Assembly (NCBI GenBank): GCA_964517265.1
Contig: CAZFBS010000049.1
Coordinates: forward strand, 1-20,913
DNA: 20,913 bases
From: REEP01 sp964517265
Lineage (GTDB): Bacteria; Pseudomonadota; Alphaproteobacteria; Rhodospirillales; Defluviicoccaceae
Reading direction: 5' to 3'
In this document: piece by piece, positions 1 through 7,356 of the stretch
Position numbering within the stretch: the stretch's first letter is position 1
Layout of the letters: every line of letters begins with the position of its first letter
The notes under the pieces: model-generated
Databases searched by the model: none
What the model was told of the DNA's origin: nothing
What the model saw: the letters and a program-made list of their open reading frames with translations, nothing else
Translations under genes and position numbers: made by a program

Positions 1-433
1 TCTTGAAACGGGCCATATCCTCTTCGATCTGCTCGACGAAGGTCAGATGCCCGGCCAGATCCGCCAGGCGCGGGTCGGGCTCGCTGCTCGCCAGATCGAG
101 GTTCGCGGCGCAGGCGGCGATCAGCGCGGCATCGAGGGCGTCATTCTTGGCCCGGCGCAGACAGACCTTGGCATAGGCCCGAACCTGGGCCGGCTGCAGG
201 ATCAGCACGGCAAAGCCGGCGGCGCGCAGGTGCCGGACGACGCCGCGCTCGTAGCCCCCGGTGGCCTCGATGCCGACGCGCGTCACGCCGGCCTCCGCCA
301 GGCTGGTCGCGAGGGCGCGCCAGCCGGGCAAGGCGTTGACCACCTGCCAGCGGTCCGCGCGGCCGTGAACCGCGATGTCGAGGGTGGCTTTGGAGGTATC
401 GATTCCCGCCGTTGTCATGATATCCTGTTTCAT
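1..433 (-). CDS. IS110-family transposase, N-terminal part (cut by window edge)
   Basis: This is the DEDD-type (RuvC-like) recombinase of an IS110-family insertion sequence; only about the first 144 codons are in the window. Read on the minus strand, the protein begins MKQDIMTTAGIDTSKATLD. It shows the family's acidic motifs in order: Asp in GIDTSK (near residue 12), Glu in GIEATGGYE, and the paired Asp in KNDALDA. These fit the N-terminal nuclease domain; the C-terminal transposase_20 serine domain lies outside the window. A second in-frame ATG sits at 418, five codons downstream, and could be the true start. Whether the element is intact cannot be judged here. Homologs catalyse cut-out and insertion through a circular intermediate guided by a bridge RNA. 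Family assignment is secure; the subgroup (IS110 or IS1111) is not. Confidence 0.9.
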   Translation of the reverse strand, partial: MKQDIMTTAGIDTSKATLDIAVHGRADRWQVVNALPGWRALATSLAEAGVTRVGIEATGGYERGVVRHLRAAGFAVLILQPAQVRAYAKVCLRRAKNDALDAALIAACAANLDLASSEPDPRLADLAGHLTFVEQIEEDMARFK

Positions 434-567
434 CTTCGTCGACCCTGCCTTGTGAAGCGAACCTCAAGGTGTTCCGGCAACCATCCGGGTCCGATGAAGG
501 TGCTGGCGCGATCATGCTACGAGGCAGCCCGAGACGGCTCAGGGCAGAAACGATCCGATCGCCAGCG
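1..567 (-). mobile_element. IS110-family insertion sequence, transposase-proximal end (boundary approximate)
   Basis: The transposase 5' end is preceded (434-567) by non-coding DNA with local secondary structure, as expected for the left end of an IS110-group element. One clear hairpin at 527-545, read on the minus strand, has arms GCCC-(T bulge)-GAG and CTC-GGGC around a CCGT loop. A second, weaker stem pairs CCTTG with CAAGG at about 450-470. In the IS110 subgroup the transposase-upstream end encodes the bridge RNA, so this stretch is a candidate, but no conserved bridge-RNA motif was verified. IS110 elements usually lack clear terminal inverted repeats and target duplications, so the outer boundary is a guess placed just before the 568-599 palindrome. 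Confidence 0.45.
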
Positions 568-599
568 GCTCGGCCGCGGATGGCCATCCGCGGCCGAGC
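568..599. repeat. Perfect 32-bp palindrome between the IS element and imuA
   Basis: The left arm GCTCGGCCGCGGATGG is followed without a spacer by its exact reverse complement, giving 16 paired bases per strand centred between 583 and 584. There is no T-run on either side, so it is not a classic rho-independent terminator. It could be a REP-like or terminator-type site that the IS110 element targeted, a structural part of the element end, or a protein-binding dyad. Confidence 0.8.
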
Positions 600-652
600 A
601 TTCCTTTCAGAATACGCCAATCATAACTGCATTCGTTATTACAAGGGCCGAC

Positions 653-681
653 TTGACGCTGGGGAGGAGTTTGCGCTAGAA
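653..681 (+). promoter_or_regulatory. Putative sigma-70 promoter of imuA-imuB-dnaE2
   Basis: TTGACG (653-658) and CTAGAA (676-681) are separated by exactly 17 bases and lie about 50 bp upstream of the imuA start. The -10 element overlaps the LexA box at 679-693, which would let the repressor block RNA polymerase. The promoter is predicted by eye only. Confidence 0.55.
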
Positions 682-693
682 CATTTCGTGAAC
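679..693 (+). promoter_or_regulatory. LexA (SOS) box, GAAC-N7-GAAC
   Basis: The sequence GAAC-ATTTCGT-GAAC is an exact match to the direct-repeat LexA site of alphaproteobacteria. It lies 35 bp upstream of imuA, the usual location for this cassette, and overlaps the predicted -10 element. This implies DNA-damage induction of the downstream mutagenesis operon. Confidence 0.85.
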
Positions 694-728
694 ATACTCT
701 TCATCCGTTCATCTCCGGGCAGGGGCCG

Positions 729-1628
729 ATGGCTGGACAGGATCGATTTCCCCGCGTGGATCCGGCGCTGATCGCCGAACTGAACGCTCGCATCCGCCAC
801 CTCGGCGCCGGCCGTCCCGATAAAGGTTATTTGGACAAAGGTTGTTCCGACAAAGACCACCCCGATCCCTGCCCCCCGCCACTCTCGACCGGCGTTGAGG
901 CGATCGACACGGCTTTGCCCTGGGGCGGCCTGCCGCGCGCCGGCCTGCACGAGATCATTGCAAGCGACAGCGGCGGCGCCGCCATCGGATTTTGTGCCGC
1001 CTTGCTGGCCCGCCTGATCGAGGATCCCGCCAGCCAGAGCAGCAGCGGGGAAGACGGCACCGCGCTGTGGTGCCGGCATGCCCTCGGCCTCTACGGGCCC
1101 GGGCTGGCGCCGTTCGGGCTCGATCCGGCGCGGCTGATCGTCGTTCATGCCCGCACCGACACCGATCTGTTCTGGGTGATGGAGGAAGCCCTGCGCAGCG
1201 GCGCCCTGGTCGCGGTGGTAGGGGAGCTCGGCGCCGCTCCTCCGACCGCCTTGCGTCGGTTGCAGCTGGCTGCCGAGACTCACGCAGCGATGGCTTTCCT
1301 GCTGCGCCCCCCGGAAAGCGCCGCCCGCTCGGCCCCCGCGGTCAGCCGCTGGCGCGTCGGTGCCGTGCCGGGCGGAATGACGGCGGACGACGCGGCCGGG
1401 CGTGCGCCGGCCACCGTGTGGTGGCGCTGGCAGGTCGAGCTTGTCCGGTGCAAGAGCGGTCTCGCCGGCCTCGATGCTGGGCGACAGAAAGGAACAGAAA
1501 CCGGTAGGGCGGGACGATGGCCGGTAACGTGGCTGGTGGAGTGCGATGAAACGAATCGTCTCGCTGTGGCTGCCGAGCTTCGCCACCGACCGGTTGATCC
1601 GGCGGCGAACGCGCAAACATCCGTCTGA
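729..1628 (+). CDS. imuA: ImuA, RecA/SulA-like SOS mutagenesis protein
   Basis: The 299-aa protein is the first gene of the SOS mutagenesis cassette. It works with ImuB and DnaE2 in translesion synthesis after DNA damage. The RecA-like core begins at about residue 53 with STGVEAIDTALPWGGLPRAG, which aligns with the start of the RecA ATPase domain. The Walker A region that follows (residues 78-86, ASDSGGAAI) lacks the GKT lysine, as expected for ImuA proteins that resemble RecA without being strand-exchange ATPases. An N-terminal DKGYL/DKGCS/DKDH stretch (about residues 31-44) is encoded by a 15-bp tandem repeat and looks like a local expansion. The last 83 bp overlap imuB in another frame, suggesting coupled translation. 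The start was chosen for its position downstream of the SOS box; the ribosome binding site (a G-rich run just upstream) is not textbook. Confidence 0.88.
   Translation: MAGQDRFPRVDPALIAELNARIRHLGAGRPDKGYLDKGCSDKDHPDPCPPPLSTGVEAIDTALPWGGLPRAGLHEIIASDSGGAAIGFCAALLARLIEDPASQSSSGEDGTALWCRHALGLYGPGLAPFGLDPARLIVVHARTDTDLFWVMEEALRSGALVAVVGELGAAPPTALRRLQLAAETHAAMAFLLRPPESAARSAPAVSRWRVGAVPGGMTADDAAGRAPATVWWRWQVELVRCKSGLAGLDAGRQKGTETGRAGRWPVTWLVECDETNRLAVAAELRHRPVDPAANAQTSV
819..860 (+). repeat. 15-bp in-frame tandem repeat inside imuA
   Basis: Units GATAAAGGTTATTTG (819-833) and GACAAAGGTTGTTCC (834-848) are followed by a partial third unit, GACAAAGACCAC (849-860). The 15-bp period keeps the reading frame and codes for DKGYL, DKGCS and DKDH. 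It is less GC-rich than the surrounding coding DNA. It is probably a slippage-type expansion in a flexible linker before the RecA-like core. Confidence 0.75.
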
Positions 1629-3150
1629 GGCCGCGGCTGGCCTTCCTGTGGCCACCGTCATTGCAGGCCATGGCGGCATTCGCATCGCCGCGGTGAGTGC
1701 CGCGGCCGCCGGCGCCGGTGTTCTCTCCGGCCTCCCCCTCGCCGAGGCCCGTGCCCTGCTGCCAAGCCTCACGGTGGCCGAGACGGACCCGAGCGGCGAC
1801 GCCCGCGCCCTCGATCGGCTGGCCGACTGGTGCGGCCGCTATACGCCGTGGATCGCCGTCGATACAGACAGCCGCGGCGGCGGCGCGCTCGGCGGCGGTG
1901 CCGGCCTGTGGCTGGACGTGAGCGGCTGCGCCCATCTGTTCGGGGGCGAGAGAAGCCTGCTCGAAGATCTTCTCGCTCCCCTCACCCGCTTCGGCTTTGC
2001 CGCCCTCGCCGCGCTCGCCGATACGCCCGGCGCCGCCTGGGCGCTGGCCCGATTCGCCGTACACGACGATCCTGCCCGGCTCGCGGCTCCGGGCGGTACT
2101 GCCGCCGCGCTGGCGCCCTTGCCGGTCCAGGGCCTGCGCCTGCCGCCGGCGGTGGTCCGGGACCTCGGCCACGTCGGCCTGCGCTCGATCGGCGCCTTGC
2201 AGGCGGCACCGCGGGCGCCGCTCGCCGCCCGCTTCGGCAAACAGGTGCTAAGGCGTCTCGACCAGGCGCTCGGGATTGCCGACGAGCCGCTCACGCCGCG
2301 CCGGCCGCTGCCGGTGCTGAGCGCCCGTCTCGCCTTTGCCGAGCCGATCGGCGATGGCGAGGACATTGCCCGTGCCGCTGACCGTCTGATCAAAGACCTC
2401 TGCGCCCGGCTCGAGCGTGCCGGACAGGGCGCAAGACGGATGGAACTTACTCTTTACCGGATCGACGGGATCGTCAGCCGCGCCGCCATCGGCACCAGCC
2501 AGCCGACGCGGGATCCGGTCCACCTGCGGCGTCTGTTCCGTGAGAAATTGGACCGCCTCGATGCCGGCTTCGGCGTCGAAGTGGTGACGGTTGCCGCCAC
2601 CGAAGCAGGCCCTCTCGCAGCGATCCAGAGGCGACTGACCCTCCGCCGGCCCGCCTCCGGGCTTGAGAACCTGGCGCAGCTGATCGATCGTCTCGGCAAC
2701 CGGCTCGGCAGCGCCAATGTCACCCGGCTGATGGTGCGGGCCAGTCACCTTCCCGAGCGCGCCTGCCGGCAAGCGCCCGCCGCCACGCCACCCGGCAAGA
2801 ACCAGGAAACCGCCGCGTTCGCCGGTGATCAGCGCTCAGGGCAGCCGCGTCCCCTCGTTCTGCTGCCCTGGCCGGAGCCGATCGCTGTCGTCGCCCCCGT
2901 TCCCGACGGACCGCCGGTGATGTTCCGACGGGGACGGCGGCAGCACCGGGTGCACACCGCGGAGGGACCGGAGCGGATCGGCCCAGAATGGTGGCGTGAG
3001 GAGAGCGGCATCGATCTCCTCCAGCTATCCCGTTTCCGTGATTATTACCGGATCGAGGACAGCAATGGCGGCCGCTTCTGGATCTATCGCGAGGGCCTGT
3101 TTCGGCCGGATATCCCGGCCCGCTGGTTCCTTCACGGCCTGTTTCCCTGA
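1546..3150 (+). CDS. imuB: ImuB, catalytically degenerate Y-family polymerase-like protein
   Basis: The 534-aa ImuB acts as the hub of the ImuA-ImuB-DnaE2 mutasome, linking DnaE2 to the sliding clamp. The N-terminus MKRIVSLWLPSFATDRL aligns with the Y-family start but lacks the catalytic DMD acids. The region matching the second catalytic motif (SIDE in Pol IV) reads AVDTDS/LWLDVSGCAHLFGGE and has no SIDE signature, so it should not polymerise DNA itself. A finger and little-finger-like region follows. The C-terminus has the typical ImuB tail with RDYYRIED, FWIYREGL and RWFLHGLFP. The 83-bp overlap with imuA and the 16-bp gap to dnaE2 support a single transcript. A clamp-binding motif was not confidently located. 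Confidence 0.92.
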   Translation: MKRIVSLWLPSFATDRLIRRRTRKHPSEAAAGLPVATVIAGHGGIRIAAVSAAAAGAGVLSGLPLAEARALLPSLTVAETDPSGDARALDRLADWCGRYTPWIAVDTDSRGGGALGGGAGLWLDVSGCAHLFGGERSLLEDLLAPLTRFGFAALAALADTPGAAWALARFAVHDDPARLAAPGGTAAALAPLPVQGLRLPPAVVRDLGHVGLRSIGALQAAPRAPLAARFGKQVLRRLDQALGIADEPLTPRRPLPVLSARLAFAEPIGDGEDIARAADRLIKDLCARLERAGQGARRMELTLYRIDGIVSRAAIGTSQPTRDPVHLRRLFREKLDRLDAGFGVEVVTVAATEAGPLAAIQRRLTLRRPASGLENLAQLIDRLGNRLGSANVTRLMVRASHLPERACRQAPAATPPGKNQETAAFAGDQRSGQPRPLVLLPWPEPIAVVAPVPDGPPVMFRRGRRQHRVHTAEGPERIGPEWWREESGIDLLQLSRFRDYYRIEDSNGGRFWIYREGLFRPDIPARWFLHGLFP

Positions 3151-3166
3151 ACGGCTCCTGCTTGCG

Positions 3167-6100
3167 ATGGCTGCCTATGCCGAGCTGCAGATCACCAGCA
3201 ACTTCAGTTTCCTTCGCGGTGCCTCTCATCCGGAGGAACTGGTCGCCACCGCGGCCGCCTTGGGCCTGTCCGCCATCGCCATCACCGACCGCAACACCCT
3301 GGCCGGCGTCGTCCGCGCCCATGTTGCCGCCCGCCAGTTCGGCATCCGGTTCATCGTCGGCGCCCGCCTTGATCTGGAGGACGCGCCAAGCCTGCTTTGC
3401 CTGCCGACCGATCGCGCCGCCTACGGCCGTTTGGCCCGTCTGATCACCGTTGGTCGCCGCCGCGCGCCCAAGGACGACTGCCGGCTAACGCTTGCCGACG
3501 TGGCGAACCACCGCGAGGGGCAAATCCTCGTCGTGTTGCCTCCCACCGACTTGGCGTCGGCTTTCCACAGGGTTCTGTCCGACCTGCACGCTCATCTGCA
3601 AGGTCCGCTCTACCTGGCGGCAAGCCATCTCTACCGTGGCGACGACGAGCGGCGGATCGCGTTCCTGGCCGGCCTTGCCGCCGCCTGCGGAACCCCCCTC
3701 GTCGCCACCAACGACGTGCATGCCCATGGCCCCGAACGCCGTCCACTGCAGGACGTTCTGACCTGCATCCGCGCCCGCTGCACCCTTCACGAGGCCGGTT
3801 ATCGGCTGTTCGCCAACGCCGAGCGCCATCTGAAGGCCCCGGCCGAGATAGCGCGGCTGTTCCGCCGGCATCCGGATGCCCTCGCCCGCACCCTCGCGAT
3901 CGCCGATGCGTGCCGGTTCAGCCTCGACGAGCTTCGCTACGAGTACCCCATCGATCCCGTCGCCGACGGCCGCACCCCGCAGGAGGAACTGGAGCGGCTG
4001 GCGTGGGCCGGCGCCGAGGAGCGGTATCCCGATGGCGTTCCAAACAAGGTGCGCGCGCAGATCGTCCATGAACTGTCCCTCATCGAAACCCTCGGCTTCG
4101 CCCCCTACTTCCTTACCGTCCACGATATCGTCCGCTTCGCCCGCGAGCGCGGCATTCTTTGCCAGGGCCGCGGCTCGGCCGCCAACTCCGCGGTCTGCTA
4201 TTGTCTCGGCATCACCGCCGTCGATCCGTCCCGGATCGATCTTCTGTTCGAACGCTTCGTCAGCGCCGCCCGCAACGAGCCGCCCGACATCGACGTCGAT
4301 TTCGAGCACGAACGTCGCGAGGAGGTCATCCAGTACGTCTATCGCAAGTACGGCCGAACCCGTGCCGGCATGACTGCGACCGTCATCACCTGCCGCTCAA
4401 AGAGTGCATTGCGCGAGGTCGGCACGGTAATGGCGCTGTCGGAGGATTCCATTCTCGCCTTGCAGCGAGCATTCTGGCGCCGCTCCCGTATCGGCACCGA
4501 GGATCTCCGCGAAACTGGCCTCGATCCTGAAGACAGGACCGTCCGTCTGGTAGTGGATCTCGCCTGCCAATTGCTCGGCTTTCCGCGTCACTTGTCCCAG
4601 CACACCGGCGGCATGGTCATAACCGACGGGCCGCTCGTCGAGATGGTGCCCATCGCCAACGCGGCGATGGCAGACCGCACGGTGATCGAGTGGGACAAAA
4701 CCGACCTCGATGCCTTGGGCATTCTCAAGATCGACCTGCTCGGTCTCGGCATGCTGACCGCCGTCCGCAAGGCTTTCGTGTTGATTGCCCGCCACCACCG
4801 CCGCCCGCTCAGCCTCGCCACCGTGCCGGCGGAAGACCCGGCTGTCTATGAGATGCTGTGCCGTGCCGACTCCGTCGGCGTCTTCCAGGTCGAAAGCCGT
4901 GCCCAGATGAGCATGCTGCCGCGCCTGAAGCCGCGCTGCTTCTACGACCTCGTGATCGAGGTGGCGATCGTCCGTCCCGGCCCCATCCAGGGAAACATGA
5001 TTCACCCCTACCTCCGCCGGCGGGAAAGCGGCGAGCGGGTTCGTTTTCCTTCGCCGGAGCTGGAGGCGGTGTTGAGCCGCACCTGCGGGGTTCCTTTGTT
5101 CCAGGAGCAGGCGATGAAGATCGCGATCGTCGCCGCCGGCTTCACCCCGGCGGAGGCTGACGCCCTGCGCCGGGCGATGGCGGCGTTCCGCCGCCATGGC
5201 ACCATTTCCACCTTCAAGGGCACGTTCATCGCCGGGATGAGTGCCCGCGGCTATGCGAGGGACTTCGCCGAACGCTGTTTCCAGCAGATCGAAGGCTTTG
5301 CCGACTATGGCTTTCCGGAATCCCACGCCGCCAGCTTTGCCCTTCTCGTCTATGTCTCGTCGTGGCTCAAGTGCCACTACCCGGTGACGTTCGCCTGCGC
5401 GCTGCTCAACAGCCAGCCGATGGGCTTCTACGCGCCCGCCCAGATCGTCGCCGATGCCCGCCGGCACGGTGTCCAAGTCCGCCCTGTCGATGTCAACGCG
5501 AGCGACTGGGACTGCACCTTGGAGCCTCTTTCCTCTCTCCTCGCCATGGACAACCGCGGGAATGGCGGTGAGCCGCGGCATTTCGCCTTGCGCCTCGGCT
5601 TGCGCATGGTCAAGGGGCTGCCCGAACGCGCGGCCCGCGGGCTCGTCGCCGCCCGCGGCGGCGGCTATCCCGACATTGCCACCTTGAGAACCTCCGCGGG
5701 TCTTGAGCGCGGCGCTCTGCTCGCCCTCGCCCGCGCCGATGCCTTCACCTCGCTTGGCCTCGACCGCCGCAAAGCGCTGTGGGCGATACAGGGCCTGGAC
5801 GAGGCGCCGCCGCTCGATCTGTTTGCCGCCGCCGGAATCGACGCTGCGCCCGGGCCAGAGCCGGCTATCGATCTGCCCTTGGCCGCGCCGGGGGAGGCGA
5901 TCGCCTTCGACTACCGGGCGCTCACCCTTTCGCTGAAAGGGCATCCTCTCGCATTGTTGCGCCCAAGACTGCACACCCTGGGCTACATCGCGAGTGACCG
6001 CCTGCCCAGCATCGCCCGCCGCCACCGGGTCCGGATCGCCGGCCTCGTCATCACCCGTCAGCGCCCCGGCAGCGCCAACGGCGTCATGTTCCTTACCCTT

Positions 6101-6346
6101 GAGGATGAAACCGGTCAGGCGAATATCATCGTCTGGCCGCGCCTGGTCGAGCACCACCGCAAGGCCGTCCTCGGCGCCCGGATGCTCGGTGTCAAAGGTG
6201 CGGTGCAGCGGGAGGGGGAGGTCATCCATATCGTCGCCGAGAACGTGGCCGACCTGACCCCTCTGCTGAGCACCCTGACCGGGGATGACCGGAGTGCTCC
6301 CATGAATAATTCCGGATTTCCTGTCCGCTCCCGCGACTTCCACTGA
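3167..6346 (+). CDS. dnaE2: Error-prone DNA polymerase DnaE2 (ImuC), C-family
   Basis: The 1059-aa alpha-subunit-type polymerase carries out error-prone lesion bypass in the SOS response. The start at 3167 (MAAYAELQITSNFSFLRGASHPEEL) gives the standard DnaE2 N-terminus; an ORF open further upstream overlaps imuB and was not used. The PHP domain covers roughly residues 1-200. Palm-domain catalytic acids are visible in PDIDVDF (residues 373-379) and KIDLLGLG (Asp523). The fingers and helix-hairpin-helix region follows, with an OB-fold near residues 950-1030 (VMFLTLEDETGQANIIVWP). The length is normal for the family and no frameshift is seen. It is the last gene of the cassette under the LexA box at 679-693. 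Confidence 0.95.
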   Translation: MAAYAELQITSNFSFLRGASHPEELVATAAALGLSAIAITDRNTLAGVVRAHVAARQFGIRFIVGARLDLEDAPSLLCLPTDRAAYGRLARLITVGRRRAPKDDCRLTLADVANHREGQILVVLPPTDLASAFHRVLSDLHAHLQGPLYLAASHLYRGDDERRIAFLAGLAAACGTPLVATNDVHAHGPERRPLQDVLTCIRARCTLHEAGYRLFANAERHLKAPAEIARLFRRHPDALARTLAIADACRFSLDELRYEYPIDPVADGRTPQEELERLAWAGAEERYPDGVPNKVRAQIVHELSLIETLGFAPYFLTVHDIVRFARERGILCQGRGSAANSAVCYCLGITAVDPSRIDLLFERFVSAARNEPPDIDVDFEHERREEVIQYVYRKYGRTRAGMTATVITCRSKSALREVGTVMALSEDSILALQRAFWRRSRIGTEDLRETGLDPEDRTVRLVVDLACQLLGFPRHLSQHTGGMVITDGPLVEMVPIANAAMADRTVIEWDKTDLDALGILKIDLLGLGMLTAVRKAFVLIARHHRRPLSLATVPAEDPAVYEMLCRADSVGVFQVESRAQMSMLPRLKPRCFYDLVIEVAIVRPGPIQGNMIHPYLRRRESGERVRFPSPELEAVLSRTCGVPLFQEQAMKIAIVAAGFTPAEADALRRAMAAFRRHGTISTFKGTFIAGMSARGYARDFAERCFQQIEGFADYGFPESHAASFALLVYVSSWLKCHYPVTFACALLNSQPMGFYAPAQIVADARRHGVQVRPVDVNASDWDCTLEPLSSLLAMDNRGNGGEPRHFALRLGLRMVKGLPERAARGLVAARGGGYPDIATLRTSAGLERGALLALARADAFTSLGLDRRKALWAIQGLDEAPPLDLFAAAGIDAAPGPEPAIDLPLAAPGEAIAFDYRALTLSLKGHPLALLRPRLHTLGYIASDRLPSIARRHRVRIAGLVITRQRPGSANGVMFLTLEDETGQANIIVWPRLVEHHRKAVLGARMLGVKGAVQREGEVIHIVAENVADLTPLLSTLTGDDRSAPMNNSGFPVRSRDFH

Positions 6347-6462
6347 GGTGCCGGAATAGTTTCAAAATTCCCGCGCAAGCTGTTGCAAATCTGTCGGGGA
6401 AGCGTAGCTTCATCCTTTACCGACGGGTGCACGGTCGGCGACGAAACAAGGGGGATCGAGCC

Positions 6463-7095
6463 ATGGTCGCGAAAGTCATCACCATTGCCCAGCAAAAGGG
6501 TGGGGCTGGCAAGACAACCGTGGCCGCCCAACTCGCCGTCGCCTTCGCCGCTGCCGGAAAGCGCGTCGCGATCGTCGATATCGACCCGCAGGCCAGTCTG
6601 GCCGACTGGCATCGGCTGCGCAACGGTGCCGGTGTCCGCTATCCGATCGACTTGAGCGAAGTGGCTGGCTATCGCGTTTCGACCGAAATTACCCGCGTCA
6701 AGGACAACCATGACATCGTCGTGATCGACAGTCCTCCGCACGCCGAGACCGAGGCCAAGCTCGCCGTCCGTGCCGCCGACCTTGTTGTGGTGCCGGTTCA
6801 GCTCAGCCCAATGGACATCTGGGCCACCGGACCGACCGTGCAGCTCGCCCAGTCAGCCGGCGTGCCTGTCGTGATTGTTCTCAACCGGGTGCCGCCGCGC
6901 GCCAACATCGTCCAGATCATGCGGGGCCGGCTGGCGGAGCAGGAGCTGCCGGTTGCACAGACAACCCTCGGCAATCGCGTCGCGTTTGCCGCCAGCATGC
7001 TGGAAGGCCTCACGGTGCTGGAATCGGAGCCGCACAGCAGCGCCGCCGCGGAAGTCCGCGCCCTCGCTGACGAGATCGCCTCAAGACTGTCGTAA
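6463..7095 (+). CDS. ParA/MinD-family partition-type ATPase (orphan)
   Basis: The 210-aa ATPase is of the small ParA type (no N-terminal helix-turn-helix), used to position plasmids, chromosomes or protein cargo on the nucleoid. It has the deviant Walker A motif QQKGGAGKTT with signature lysine 12 and P-loop lysine 17. The A' motif is VDIDPQASLADW and the Walker B motif is IVVIDSPPH. The start at 6463 follows an AAGGGGGA ribosome binding site. No ParB, CopG-like or other cargo-adaptor gene is adjacent: dnaE2 lies upstream and maeB downstream. The tandem 10-bp array 15 bp after the stop could be its centromere or operator. It may act on a chromosomal cargo such as a chemoreceptor or storage body; the cargo is unknown. 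Confidence 0.85.
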   Translation: MVAKVITIAQQKGGAGKTTVAAQLAVAFAAAGKRVAIVDIDPQASLADWHRLRNGAGVRYPIDLSEVAGYRVSTEITRVKDNHDIVVIDSPPHAETEAKLAVRAADLVVVPVQLSPMDIWATGPTVQLAQSAGVPVVIVLNRVPPRANIVQIMRGRLAEQELPVAQTTLGNRVAFAASMLEGLTVLESEPHSSAAAEVRALADEIASRLS

Positions 7096-7110
7096 GAGGT
7101 GAAAGGGCAG

Positions 7111-7150
7111 CACGTGATGACATTTGTTGACAAATGACGACATTTGCCGA
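7111..7150. repeat. Four tandem 10-bp repeats, CANNTGNNGA, between parA-like gene and maeB
   Basis: Units CACGTGATGA, CATTTGTTGA, CAAATGACGA and CATTTGCCGA start at 7111, 7121, 7131 and 7141, followed by a decayed fifth unit (CATGGTGCCG). The CATTTG and CAAATG cores are inverted repeats of each other and recur every helical turn on one DNA face. The array begins 15 bp after the ParA stop and about 205 bp before maeB. It could be a binding site for a cooperative regulator or a partition-type iteron array. Confidence 0.7.
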
Positions 7151-7356
7151 CATGGTGCCGGTAACAAGTGTATCTTTGGTTTTTTTCTCAACAGGTTAGC
7201 GCGAAACAACCGGGTTCGGAACGGCGATGTTTTTGTCCGGACGCACGCGTTGCTGAACGCGCGGCCCGCCGCAAGGCAGTGGCTTCGCGGCCCGTTTCTG
7301 GGCTAGTCTCCCCGCAGCCAGCCGGGCACGCCGGACTGCGACGAGAGGGGGGGTCC

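Noticed and set aside
639..1772. 377-codon minus-strand frame over imuA
   Set aside because: Covers the SOS promoter and imuA; composition is Arg/Ala/Gly-rich and not protein-like.
2996..3166. 57-codon N-terminal extension of dnaE2
   Set aside because: It overlaps the imuB C-terminus in another frame; the canonical DnaE2 N-terminus begins at 3167.
4397..6343. 648-codon open frame on the minus strand opposite dnaE2
   Set aside because: It is the GC-bias shadow of a well-supported dnaE2; the antisense protein shows no recognisable motifs.
7125..7142. TGT-N12-ACA match resembling a PpsR-type site
   Set aside because: It falls inside the 10-bp array and nothing else points to photosynthesis regulation; explained by the repeat itself.
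7168..7356. 63-codon N-terminal extension of maeB
   Set aside because: The conserved malic-enzyme start is at 7357 and the extension has no similarity to the family.
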